Positions 10,509-20,747 of a DNA stretch of 64,000 nucleotides are shown here, in pieces. The DNA is taken from assembly GCA_949592205.1 (NCBI GenBank), contig CATIUR010000001.1:310090250-310154249 (forward strand), in the 5' to 3' direction. The DNA comes from Helichrysum umbraculigerum. Taxonomy: Eukaryota > Streptophyta > Magnoliopsida > Asterales > Asteraceae. Below the pieces are notes generated by a model. The model saw only the letters and a program-made list of their open reading frames with translations. It made no database searches and was not told the DNA's origin. A program made the translations under genes and the position numbers. How positions within the stretch are numbered: position 1 is the first letter of the stretch; every line of letters begins with the position of its first letter.

Positions 10509-12015
10509 TGATAAGCATCAAATAGATAGTATATTTTATAGTAATTTATCCTTATATTTATATACATTTTATTGCATTTATATGATTTTATATACTTATT
10601 TTGTTAATAATTGCAGAAATGTATTTTAATTGAAGAATGAAGAAAAAGGAACAAGAACGAGACCATAACTGAAGAATAAAAGCACTTAAAGAAATAAAGA
10701 ATAAAGACCTTGAAGAAATGAAGACTAAAAGAGTTAAAATGAAGAATTGGGCCAAGAAAACAAAGAAGTCCGGTTATTAAGATTGAGAGTCCAAGAATTA
10801 AGCCCAAGCCCGAAAATGGAATATTCTGGAATTAACATTCAACCGGCGGTTGGATTAACCAACCGGTGGTTGAGCTTTAGGGTTTAAGGCGGTGCAGACA
10901 CGTAGAGTTGGACCCGGTTTCAAATAACTTCAACCGGCGGTTGGAGTACCCAACCGGCGGTTGGAAGGTCGGCCAGTAAAACTATAAATAGAGGCTCAAT
11001 TTGGCTTAAACCATATACGATTCAAGAATACTAAAACCGAAAGTTAGGGTTTTAGGACGACTTTAAGGTGCGATTTTGGAGGCAAATGAGCGAGGGTTTG
11101 AAGGTTTTTAACCCTAGGAAAAGCTGGTTTGCTAATTGGTTCGGTTTCTTTATCCTTGTAACTTTATTAATCTTTTGGGTTATTTTGGATATTGTTTATT
11201 TGAATTAATTGTTTATTAGGTTTTCATTATGAATGTTTAAATGTATGTTTATTAGATTTATTATATGAATTATATGTTTATGTTGGAACAATATTATTGA
11301 ATGCTTATTATACAAGAATTGTCTGTGTTATATTAATATTGATAACAGTTAATTGATTTATATAGATAGCTTTACTAATCTTGTGAGTTTTATAAATTAA
11401 TTAATGATTGTCAATTATTAATGTTAAGTAACATTGTAATTCAACCTAATCTTGGAATTGTATTAATAAACTGCTGATAGATCTTAATAAATAGTAATAC
11501 TTTACTTAATCTTTGGGAGTGTTGCTATATGAAAATTATCTTAATCTTTGTGATTTTCTACATTTGTAATTCACCAATAATAATAGCCAACAAAGCAAAT
11601 AGACATAAGTTGATATAATACGTTTAATAAATAATTGTTTAAATAGTTATAATCTTCTATCCAATTGAGTATTCTTAGGTTGTTTCCTATAACTTATCTA
11701 TTAGAATCTGTATCAAAAATATAAATATAAATATGTTCGTTCGGAACTAAAACGTCCCCCTTATCTTGTAGATTATTGTAAATTGGATCCTTGTATTTAA
11801 TTGTATTATAATTGTGAATATTTGTAATTAGAATAAATAGATAATTAGTTATAAATAAGAATAACGTTTCCTGTGTTCCTTGTGTTCGAATTTGGACTTA
11901 CTTATTAAGCTATATTACATGAACGGGTCAATCTTGCCTGAATTGTGTGATAGTATTATTTACTATTTTCTTAATTAAACTTGTTATTATAATTGCTTAT
12001 ACTTTCCGCACATCA
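10509..12015 (+). repeat. Athila LTR 1 (left)
   Basis: 1507-bp LTR. TATAAATA at 10983-10990 is the likely promoter. Upstream lie four CAACCGG(C/T)GGTTGG-type dyads starting at 10840, 10860, 10931 and 10951. LTR 2 and LTR 3 lack about 22 bp here and keep three. Confidence 0.93.
10983..10990 (+). promoter_or_regulatory. TATA box of Athila LTR 1
   Basis: TATAAATA, 19 bp downstream of the second dyad pair. Equivalent boxes lie at 21200-21207 (LTR 2) and 40416-40423 (LTR 3). Confidence 0.7.
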
Positions 12016-12021
12016 AGTTTT

Positions 12022-12039
12022 TGGCGCCGCTGTCGGGGA
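12022..12039 (+). other. Primer-binding site (tRNA-Asp type)
   Basis: TGGCGCCGCTGTCGGGGA six bases after LTR 1. It closely resembles the Athila PBS complementary to tRNA-Asp. The copy after LTR 2 is at 22239-22256. Confidence 0.88.
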
Positions 12040-12236
12040 ACACTTAACCGGTTGAACTTTTGTTTTACCGGGGGAGCGGTGTATTTTATTTTAAACTAAT
12101 TATATTACCTGTATTATTTTTATCTCTGATACTTTGTAAAATCATTAAGAAATATCGGCTCACCCATTGAGAATACTGACAAAAACAAAGTTATAAGGAG
12201 AGTAAAGACCTACCTCATTGATTTATCATATAAGAG

Positions 12237-12440
12237 GTAAGGTGCTTCTTGAAAGAAATAGGTTTTTAATAAGCTTTGCGCTGACCTGTTTCTCCGCTTT
12301 TGTGTACTATCAATGGAGCTACCGAGATCTTTTTGACTAGCAATGTAAAGGAAATAAAATTAAAAATTGTATATTAAGTTACTTAGATTAAAATAGGACT
12401 AGATAAGTAATCTGAACTATGTGATATTCTTTGTGCACAG
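12237..12440 (+). other. Probable leader intron before the first Athila ORF
   Basis: AAGAG|GTAAGG donor and TTGTGCACAG acceptor enclose 204 bp. The acceptor ends 20 bases before the first sensible ATG (12461). The copy in unit 2 is at 22454-22657. Prediction from splice consensus only. Confidence 0.5.
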
Positions 12441-12460
12441 AAAAATTAGCTGTTATTAGA

Positions 12461-13696
12461 ATGGAGTCGATGCAAATGGACTTTGGAAATGAGAAAATGA
12501 ATTTCAAAGATATAGAGATAGATGACCAGTCTTTTGAACCAAACAAGAAAATCAAGCTATCTAATGAAGAAGAAGACTATGAATCACCACCTGTAGTTTC
12601 AAATAAGGAAGATATGATTCACTATTTAGAGTATCATGAAGATGAGCTTAGGTTTATTATGGAACTTATACACAAATCCACTTTAGAGTATACTGATTAC
12701 CAGAAAGAGTTGATTAGGAAAATGGAAGAAGAATTCAATGCTTGGGTTATATCTAATGAGACTAAAGATACAGATGATTTCATAAACTGTGTAAATGAGC
12801 TGAAGTATGATATGAGCGAGAATGAGATGGTAGATCCAACGTTTTGTGAAGAGCAGTTGTTGAAGTATACATATGTGCATGAAACATTTGAGAAGTCTTT
12901 ATTTCCTTATTCTGATAAACAAAGAGAAATGTTAAGAGAGCTTAAGGAGATAATAGAGCATGCCACTAGGAACTTAAGTAACATGGCTGACATATGTTTA
13001 CTGGAAAACTTTCAAGATTTCTTCAATTCGATAAAAGCTAGAGAGCATATTGGTTCTGGAAAATTCTTTATTGATTGTACGGTTGATTTTTATGTCCAAG
13101 AAATTGTTGATGAATTTTACTATGGAGAATGGGACGAAAGAACGCGTATAATTCCTGAGTACTTTTCTGACGAACCAATGGCAAACTTGGTCACTTATGC
13201 TAAAATGGAGTTGCACCTAGCTTACAATGGAATTCATTATAATCAAAGAAATAACCTTATTCATTTAGGGTTATCTGAAGTTTACTATCAGTTGGTAGAT
13301 ACTTTTAGGTATTCTGGGATAACAACGGAGCTTCAAGAAGGATACTATAGGAGAATCTTAAAAGACATAGGTAAGGCAGTGAGAACTCATAACACATATG
13401 ATTATCATGATATACATTTAGGTTTCTATGGGTTAATGGATTCATTGAGACATAATCATGTGGAACGAGAAACAAAGGTTGAAAATAATTACATGGTTAC
13501 TGATGAAGAAGGAAGAATAGCTAAGAAGGTTAAAAGGGTAGCTGACACACTCATAGAAGTAGAAAATGCTGAAAGGATTCATCATGAAAGTTTTTCTGAA
13601 TATGCTTCACCAATACCCGAGATAACTAATAAGATCTATTTGCACTTTCGAAGAATTTATCCTGAGAACTTTGGAAGACCGGTTAGTGGGAATTAG
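12461..13696 (+). CDS. Unrecognised 411-residue Athila protein, unit 1
   Basis: First open frame after the PBS, where gag would be. I chose ATG 12461 because the in-frame ATG at 12431 lies inside the probable leader intron. The protein is acidic at the start, with a short basic stretch NKKIKL (a possible nuclear signal) and alternating helical segments rich in Glu, Tyr and Phe. It has no zinc knuckle, no gag capsid pattern and no protease or polymerase motif. I do not recognise it. The second copy is 22678-23435 plus 32439-32912. Nearly all sites agree between copies, which only shows that the duplication is recent. It could be a divergent gag or a captured host gene; the sequence does not decide. 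Confidence 0.75.
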   Translation: MESMQMDFGNEKMNFKDIEIDDQSFEPNKKIKLSNEEEDYESPPVVSNKEDMIHYLEYHEDELRFIMELIHKSTLEYTDYQKELIRKMEEEFNAWVISNETKDTDDFINCVNELKYDMSENEMVDPTFCEEQLLKYTYVHETFEKSLFPYSDKQREMLRELKEIIEHATRNLSNMADICLLENFQDFFNSIKAREHIGSGKFFIDCTVDFYVQEIVDEFYYGEWDERTRIIPEYFSDEPMANLVTYAKMELHLAYNGIHYNQRNNLIHLGLSEVYYQLVDTFRYSGITTELQEGYYRRILKDIGKAVRTHNTYDYHDIHLGFYGLMDSLRHNHVERETKVENNYMVTDEEGRIAKKVKRVADTLIEVENAERIHHESFSEYASPIPEITNKIYLHFRRIYPENFGRPVSGN

Positions 13697-14440
13697 GCTT
13701 AAACCTCATTTCTGAAGATCATTTGCAACCTCTTCATTTTTAATAATTAGTTAAATTTTTTCTAATTTTTGTTTTAGTTTTATAATTTGAATGTTATTTG
13801 GATATTTAAAGTTTAATGTTTTCAGTTTTGTGTTTGATTAATATGAATTTTATTGTTTTCATAATTATATGATTATCTCATCTTTATTTGTATTAGCTAC
13901 ACAAATGATAGGAATTTTAAGTATTTAGAATTGATTTTTACACGAGTTGCAATAGTGATAAAAATTATTTTCATAAAATACTTAGAAGAGATTATAACAT
14001 TAAGTTTTGGAATTATGCTTAACATTGTTTACAAGATTGCAGATATACAAAATATAATAATTTTGGTGACAAAAAGATTGAAACAATATTTGGAATTCGA
14101 TAAAGTCGACAATTAAATTTCCAAACGGTGGATGAGTCGACACAATCACCGATTGAAAAATCTATGTATACCAAGGTAAGATTTATTATATCTGTTATTT
14201 GTCACAACTAACAGCATTACAGGAATTTGTATTAAAAGTACATATTGCCAAAATAATATTTTATTTATCCATTTATTATTTAAAATTTTCAAATTAATTA
14301 TTATCTAAAACAATAAAAAAAAAAATTTTACACATAGATTATGATTTGTAGATATTGTAAATTGTTATAATACGCATTTTATTCGTAAAAATATTAGAAT
14401 TAATTGTCGACTTTATTAATGGGCCTAAGCCCAAAAGAAT
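13697..14440. other. Athila spacer, no gene
   Basis: AT-rich sequence after the first ORF. A 61-codon frame at 13931 has low-complexity Ile-rich content and is not supported as a gene. Confidence 0.6.
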
Positions 14441-14671
14441 TTTAATTGGGCCGAAAAAGGGCCCGGCCAGATTTTAAACCAACCGGCGGTTGGGAAGCCC
14501 AACCGGCGGTTGGACACTTTTGCGATCAAAAACCAGAAAACCATCGGGTTTTCGCCATTCACACACACACACACATACAAACGCATACATACGACCGGAC
14601 AAACGGATTTCGACCGGTGATCATTGCATTTTCATCCTTGCATTGCGTTTTTGTGATTTACATCATCAAAG
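14441..14671 (+). promoter_or_regulatory. Possible internal promoter and leader exon
   Basis: TGGGCC/GGCCCA-type motifs (from about 14419) precede two CCAACCGGCGGTTGG dyads at 14479-14493 and 14499-14513, then a CA repeat and a leader ending AAAG|GTATT. The dyad pair repeats the LTR promoter arrangement. The ATG at 15581 sits right after a splice acceptor. This suggests a separate transcript for the downstream protein. There is no obvious TATA box. The copy in unit 2 is at 33657-33887. Confidence 0.4.
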
Positions 14672-15578
14672 GTATTATCTAAACTCGTTTTTGCGTTTTT
14701 TCCGAATTTTAATCCGAAAATATATGTGATTCTTTGCGGTTTTGGATTGATTCTTAGTTTTATTGTTAGTTTAAATGATTAGGAATGCGTAGAAATTGGT
14801 TTAGGTTAGTTAGGAATTGATTTTGTTGATCGAGGTTTGGTTGCGGATTGTTGCGGATTGGATCGATTAGCGGTTCGACTTTTACTTTGAATGTATTAGT
14901 TAAACCACACTTATAAAAATGGTACATTTTAAATATAAACGATACATTTTTTATTCAATAAAATTTTGAAATAAAATTCAATTTGAATTATATGAGACGA
15001 AACAAAAATATTATTTATAATTATAACATTTTACAAACTTTTTAGAAATAATTTGGATAATACTTTTTGAAATAAAGACGTTATATATCATTACATAAAA
15101 GTTTTGTTTAGATTCGATATTATGAGACTATGTTAAAAAGTACATTATTGAAATTAACATAGTTTTAACTATAAAATATGTCGGATTTTATGAATTTTAT
15201 TATAATGAATCGATATATTTTCAAAACAAATTTGTTTTAATATAAATTTTTGAAAGTGAAATTTTGAACACATTAGGGTATAAATGATGAATGATTTAAT
15301 ATAACATATAATTATAATCAAAATAATTTTTGAAATATGTCGTAATAAAATTCGACAGTTAAACTATATTAAATATTTATTACTACAATCTACACACCTT
15401 GTTGGATTCGATATTATTTCGAGATAATAAATATTGTAGATTTTGATTCGATATATTATTCTGTTTAGTTTTAAAATTAAGAAAATAAATAGGTGGCTAT
15501 CAAAAATTAAGCAGAAATGCTGCCCAAATTTCTTTTGAAATGAATATCTAAAACAGTTATTTGAAGTTTGTTTTACAG
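14672..15578 (+). other. Probable leader intron before the Athila ORF1-like protein
   Basis: Donor AAAG|GTATTA and acceptor TTTTACAG enclose 907 bp of AT-rich sequence. The ATG follows two bases later. An intron ending just before a start codon would place the ORF on a spliced message, as for env-position genes. Copy in unit 2: 33888-34794. Confidence 0.55.
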
Positions 15579-15580
15579 TT

Positions 15581-16963
15581 ATGGCTACCAGGAGACAGGT
15601 AGGACGTGCATTATTAGACAGGGAGGATTTCCAGCTACATCCTTACCTACGTTTTGAGCATGAGTCGATTACACCAGAGAAGAGAGCAGAGTACGCTGAT
15701 GGATTACTGGAGCATATTGCTCAGCCGGTAGAGACACTGTATGTTTTGGATTGGACAGTTATGGAGAGAGTTATAGATCCACGCAGAGAGGGTGAGACTG
15801 GGGATGCTACTTTGAGGAGGCTGATGACTCAGAGTTATCTTTTACCGTCAAGTGATGTTGGTTTTGTTTCTATGGCTTGGATTCGATTATTTCAGATTCG
15901 GGAGATTATCTATAGGGAGCTTGTTATTGAGTTTTATACTACCCTTAGGTTTGATAGTGCTTCTAGACAGTTTGACCAGCCTTCGATTTTCTTTTATTTG
16001 GGAGGTCAGCCTAGGACCATGAGTTTGATTGAGTTTGGGGTAGCTGTGGGGCTCTATACACTAGATGAGCTCCACAACCAGTCTTTTGGAGATCATTTGA
16101 TTGCAGGTATGGTAGAGCAGTATTCATCTGTAGAGATTGCTGAGTATTGGAGACAGCTAGCGATTGTTGATTATGGGGATAGAGCGCCTTCAGATATACA
16201 TATGAGGAGCCCGGTTCATAGACTGATACATAGGTTGTTATCATCTTCTATTTGTGGTAGGCACACTGGACCTGAGAAGGTCTATCATCCCGATTTCTTT
16301 TATTTGTATACTATGATTCAGGGGACGCTGATCAATGTTCCCTGGAGATTAATTCATTGGATGACCACTGGGGCGACAGGACATAGGAGGACCAGTAGTT
16401 TATGTGGAGGGCAGTATGTTACTAGATTTTTTGACTTGTACACCGGTTACACCTGGGATGTCCTTGCTAGGCGAGGACAAGTTGATAGAGTTATGTATTA
16501 TTCAGGAGGGTGTACAGGAGGGAGTTTTGTTATGGACACCAGAGGTTGCACCTAGACAGCAGCCTGTGCAGAGAGCTAGATTGAGAGGACCCCCTGTTCC
16601 ACCAGCAGCAGTTATACCACCAGTACCGGAGATACCAGAGATTGATCTGCCAGTAATAGAGGCAGAGGACGTGGTAGAGGTCGTGGTAGAGGTGATTTGT
16701 ATGATGATATTCAGCAGAGACCGGAGAGGATTGAGATAGGGCATGGTAGGAGATTGGATACGATTGATAGGAGGTTTGCCAGGATGGAGCAGAGGTTTGA
16801 TAGATTTGAGAGAGAGAGTTTTCATAGATCTGATTATCAGTTTGGTTTGTTACAGCAGCTGTTGAGAGATAGGTCTATCGAGTTTCAGCATTATATTCCT
16901 TTTGTTGATGATGGAGCTGGACCTTCGAGACAGCCAGGGCAGGAGGATTCAGATGATGATTAG
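15581..16963 (+). pseudogene. Athila ORF1-like (env-position) protein, frames broken, unit 1
   Basis: The first frame (15581-16555, 324 codons) has FYTTLRFD, FYLGGQPRTMS, SPVHRLIHRLLSSS and INVPWRLIHWM. This is the layout I associate with the ATHILA ORF-1/'plant transposon protein' family found between pol and the 3' LTR of Athila elements. Similarity then continues in a second frame from about 16495 (a Pro-rich stretch PPVPPAAVIPPVPEIPEI) and in a third from about 16655 (an RGRGRG run, then a coiled-coil-like segment and an acidic end SDDD at 16963). Both units carry the same two frame changes, so they predate the duplication. Unrecognised introns are less likely than frameshifts. The role of this family is unknown. 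Confidence 0.75.
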
Positions 16964-17166
16964 ATTCTGTTGGATACATTTGATACATTTATATTTGGGA
17001 TAACTGTACTTATTATTATGTTTACTTTTCACGTTTATTATATTTATTATGCTGATATGGTTGTTATTTGTGATAGCATTAGACCGGCAGTAAGTTCAGC
17101 ACTTTATTTATAAAGTTCTTACTTATTTATTTATGAACTTTGTGGGTATATTCGCTGGAAACCCTC

Positions 17167-17235
17167 ACGAGACTATAACTCGTCCACTCGGGATACCGAG
17201 GGGTTTAAAGGCTTATTGCATATGCTAAATGCAAT
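17167..17235 (+). other. Three consecutive perfect hairpins
   Basis: ACGAG/CTCGT (17167-17171, 17179-17183), CTCGG/CCGAG with loop GATA (17187-17200) and ATTGCAT/ATGCAAT (17215-17221, 17229-17235) follow one another within 69 bases. The copy in unit 2 is at 36383-36451. Likely a structured RNA segment of the element. Confidence 0.6.
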
Positions 17236-17304
17236 CGTGATTAACTACGAAAGTGTGGATGTTGTATATTATTTTTCAAGAGATGAAGGAATCAACCAAG
17301 AAGA

Positions 17305-19370
17305 TTTTTTTTTTTTTTTGGGTAAAGGGTAAAGTTTACCCAGTAAATATATTACTCCAAAAACGTTTAAGTACAAAGGATATGAGTGAATCTCATATCA
17401 CAGCCCGTTACATAGGCAAAACTACATAACTAGGACAAAACCTCTACCTACACTTGACCCAACACAAGAATCAAATGAAAACCAAAACAAAACCATAAAA
17501 CAACCAGAAAATTGACTCAACCACAACAAGAACACGCTATTTTTTCCTAATCTTCCCAGTAAGGTTAATATCAAAAGCCTTGCAAAATGCCTCTTGTTCT
17601 TCTGTTAAATCGTATACTTGGTCACTATAATCATCATAAACATCATCATCATCATAGTATTCAAGATTACTAGTACCACCACCACCACCACCACTACCTG
17701 ATCCCAATCCAGAAGCCATATAATAGGTGGTCTCGTTAAAGACCTCTTCAACATCACTTTCCGAATCTACCAAAGTATTATCCACATTAGAAGCTGTTCC
17801 CTTGTTTCCTTGACCAGCCTTTTCATCCTTCATATTATTATTGTTAACTTGACCAGCCTTTTCATCACCCTTGGACGTCTCAACTTCCCGAATCACATCA
17901 TCCACTTTAGAATCATTCCCACTTAACACATAAAATGTGTTAGAAGTACTAACATGTGTATCCTCCTTTTGCTTCAATTTTTCTTTATTTGCAGCCACCT
18001 TAGGACGATATACAAAGTTAGACTTTTGTTTACCTAAAGATATCCCTTGAACCTTCCTTGCATTCTGACCATCTTTGTTAACCTTAGGAACCTTTGATCC
18101 AACTTCAACAAACCCATCATTTGTATTTTTCTTACCAGCTTGTGATGGGCATTGATCAGTTATGTGCCCAAAAATTTTACAAACATCACATCTGGGAGGC
18201 TTCCACTCATATTCAACCCGAACACTCTCCTTTATATAACCTGATCCATCCAATTTTGGGATAGCAACAACAAGGTTCTCTTTAAGAACCTGGTCCGAAC
18301 CAATCTCAATCAAGGCTCTAGCAAAACTATTTCTACCCCAAGATTCCATACACATAGTAGCAGTAAACGAATCCAACCTTATGGGATTGCCGATCTTTGT
18401 TGCAATGATACTCAACCCATCAGCTGTAAAAGCAGCCATCGGAACATCATGGAACTTAACCCAAACAGGCACCTTAGTAAGATCTTCTTTAGTTAAACTA
18501 ATATTCGGTGCCCATTGGTTAAGAATAATTGGGGCTGTTCTAACCATCCATGGCCCATTCTCAAGAACATTATTCATACCATTAATAGTTGCAAACTTGA
18601 AGAAATAGAACCCCCTAGCATTCATCATTACCTTCTGGAGACCATACTTTGACCAAACATTCCGAACATAATTCTCAACCACCGGAAATGCAATCCGTTT
18701 ACCAATAAAATAACCAACCAAAGTATTAGAAAACCTATTATTAACTTCCTCAACGGAAGACAATGGAATAGTTACATCAACCTCATTAACAGATACATCA
18801 GATTGCAGAGAACGAAAGTGAACCTTTTCCGTTGGAAGATCAGCCACAACTACATTCAAATACGATGTCTTACCAACATTATTAGATTGTTTAACATCCA
18901 CATTCGTTTCAGTAGATTTAGTTGGTGACACCAAAACTTCAGGACCCGAATTCTTACTAGGTTCCGTATTCTTCTTATCAAGCTCATCAACCAGCAGATT
19001 CTTGTGTACAAACGCTGTATACGTTTGGTTACTGCTAGGTTTGCTGCCCATATCGCGTGGACCATCAATCTTTACCTCTTTGTTGGTCACAACCGTTGGT
19101 TTTTTCAAGATTGACTTCACCCTAGGCTGGTTGTTTCCGACTTCACCACTTTTCTTTTTCACATCTCTCCCTGGACTTAGAAAACCCCATTCCATCTTAC
19201 ATACACTCGACTCTCAAACCAATCACAACTAAATATAAGAATAACCAAAGTAGCAATAACAAAGCAAATCACCAAAGCCACAAGTTATCCAAAGTTCAAA
19301 AATATGCAATCTGCTCAAACAACCCCAAACGTAATATGTTATGCAATTTAATTATTAAGGAATCGAAATC
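17305..19370 (-). mobile_element. L1-like insertion carrying only ORF1
   Basis: On the minus strand an ORF1 is followed by a 3' UTR of about 220 bp, a hairpin GGGTAAA/TTTACCC and a 15-A tail (T run 17305-17319), the 3' structure of a LINE. No endonuclease or reverse transcriptase follows ORF1. The 5' edge is uncertain: AAGGAATC occurs at both 17287 and about 19358 and may mark a decayed target duplication. Confidence 0.7.
17537..19195 (-). CDS. L1-type ORF1 protein (DUF4283 plus zinc knuckle), unit 1
   Basis: 552 residues, intact. Residues from about 145 to 300 (VGYFIGKRIAFPVVENYV, GFYFFKF, VLENGPWMVRTAPIIL) match the DUF4283 region of plant L1 ORF1 proteins. A CCHC zinc knuckle CDVCKIFGHITDQC follows near residue 335. 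These proteins bind RNA and form the LINE ribonucleoprotein. The tail is acidic with a Gly run and ends in a basic KIRKK. It is nested antisense in the Athila element. A host gene with the same domains, copied as a processed message, is the alternative. The unit 2 copy at 36753-38411 differs at a few residues and is also open. Confidence 0.88.
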   Translation of the reverse strand: MEWGFLSPGRDVKKKSGEVGNNQPRVKSILKKPTVVTNKEVKIDGPRDMGSKPSSNQTYTAFVHKNLLVDELDKKNTEPSKNSGPEVLVSPTKSTETNVDVKQSNNVGKTSYLNVVVADLPTEKVHFRSLQSDVSVNEVDVTIPLSSVEEVNNRFSNTLVGYFIGKRIAFPVVENYVRNVWSKYGLQKVMMNARGFYFFKFATINGMNNVLENGPWMVRTAPIILNQWAPNISLTKEDLTKVPVWVKFHDVPMAAFTADGLSIIATKIGNPIRLDSFTATMCMESWGRNSFARALIEIGSDQVLKENLVVAIPKLDGSGYIKESVRVEYEWKPPRCDVCKIFGHITDQCPSQAGKKNTNDGFVEVGSKVPKVNKDGQNARKVQGISLGKQKSNFVYRPKVAANKEKLKQKEDTHVSTSNTFYVLSGNDSKVDDVIREVETSKGDEKAGQVNNNNMKDEKAGQGNKGTASNVDNTLVDSESDVEEVFNETTYYMASGLGSGSGGGGGGTSNLEYYDDDDVYDDYSDQVYDLTEEQEAFCKAFDINLTGKIRKK

Positions 19371-20747
19371 AGAAAAGAAAACGTGTTGCCCAAGACCACA
19401 AGAATAATAATTAATGCAAGACGGCAAGGATGGTCGGCAACAATTAAAGTAATCTCACACTTGCGTTTAGTCGGCAACAATTAAGGCAATCCAAAATCGT
19501 TGAATAAGAATAAGACACCAACTATTTGATCTTCGATGAATTAAATCAAAGAAAGAAAACAGGAAGCGCACTAGATAGAAACAATTAAATTAAACCCCCA
19601 AAAGCTAATTCAGATTAGCCGATGGTGAAATTTATAATTTCAGTCAGAGGAGTTTTTCTGTTCTATTTTTCTTTCCCTTACTCACTTTTTGTTTATCATT
19701 TTTATACAATGAGGGCATTGTATAATTTAAGTGTGGGGATAGGGTTCGTAAGAAAAATAATTTCTTTAATTAAACATTTAAGTTTCTATTGTTCTAAAAT
19801 TTTGAAAATTTAAAATTTTAAGTGAATAACTAAATATTTATTAGTTAGAATACTTTTGTTAAAAGTTTTGTTTTGTATTTAAAGGTTTAGACTTTAATAT
19901 GGATTAACTGTTTTGTATATATAATGTAAGCTACTTAATAAGGAAGTGATATATAGTTATATGAAATATGATGTACTAATAGGCAATCTATATGGAGATT
20001 TTAGAATTTTAATAAATTAATAAAATAACTTGTTTATTATTTTATGATACATAATATGATGTATGACATTAAAGTCTTAATTTTTAAATTTATTATGCAA
20101 TAATTTTAATCTTTTTACTTATGTGAGTACATTTGGGGGTATATATTGATGGTTTCCTCTGTTATACGAAAGTATAGACCTGGTTTCTATTAATCTATGC
20201 TTAAAAATTAAGCAAACGCAAGTCAAAAGTACTTGAAAAGTCTTAAAAATAAAAGATACCTAATGAGGTCGCCAAAATGGTTTAACCAAGTATGGTTTTG
20301 GTTAAACCTGAATCAAGTTATGTCGCTCTGTTGCATGAAAATGCAGACCTGTCACCAATGTCTTGATTCTTAAAAATGTATTTCATATATTTAATTGGAA
20401 TATAAAAGTAAATTGTATAATTAAATTTAAAGGTATATCATATATGGAAATCATAAGTAATATACATACTAACAATAAAAAGGGTATTCAGAAATATGAA
20501 TATAGATTGTTTAAAGTGGACAAATATATTAGTAATCATTCATAAGTTATATATTACACAAATAATAATAATAATTTTATTTATACATTATAGTTATCCA
20601 TGTTAATTAAATTGTTTAAATATTTAATTTATGAAACATATTTTTAGTATTGGTATTCTGATTCTTAAATATTAGTTTGATACTTATTTTTAAATTAATA
20701 TTCAGTTTTCTACTTGAGGACAAGCAGAACTTAAGTGTGGGGATATT
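19371..20747 (+). other. Athila 3' internal region with PPT and hairpins
   Basis: No gene. TTTAAGTGTGGGGATAGG at 19726-19743 and TTAAGTGTGGGGATATT at 20731-20747 are two polypurine-tract-like sequences; the second directly precedes LTR 2. Between them lie hairpins with short A/G loops: TATAC-GAAA-GTATA near 20163, TGCTTAA-AAA-TTAAGCA near 20197, GGTTTAACC/GGTTAAACC at 20279-20308 and GCAT-GAAA-ATGC near 20334. Copy in unit 2: 38587-39963. Confidence 0.6.

Noticed and set aside
14561..14600. CA/CATA repeat as a CRISPR-like or satellite array
   Set aside because: It is a short simple repeat in a retrotransposon leader; no regular spacers exist and the genome is plant nuclear.
19358..19376. Firm 5' end and target duplication for the ORF1-only LINE
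   Set aside because: AAGGAATC is shared with 17287 but the rest of the putative duplication is poorly matched, so I give the boundary as approximate only.
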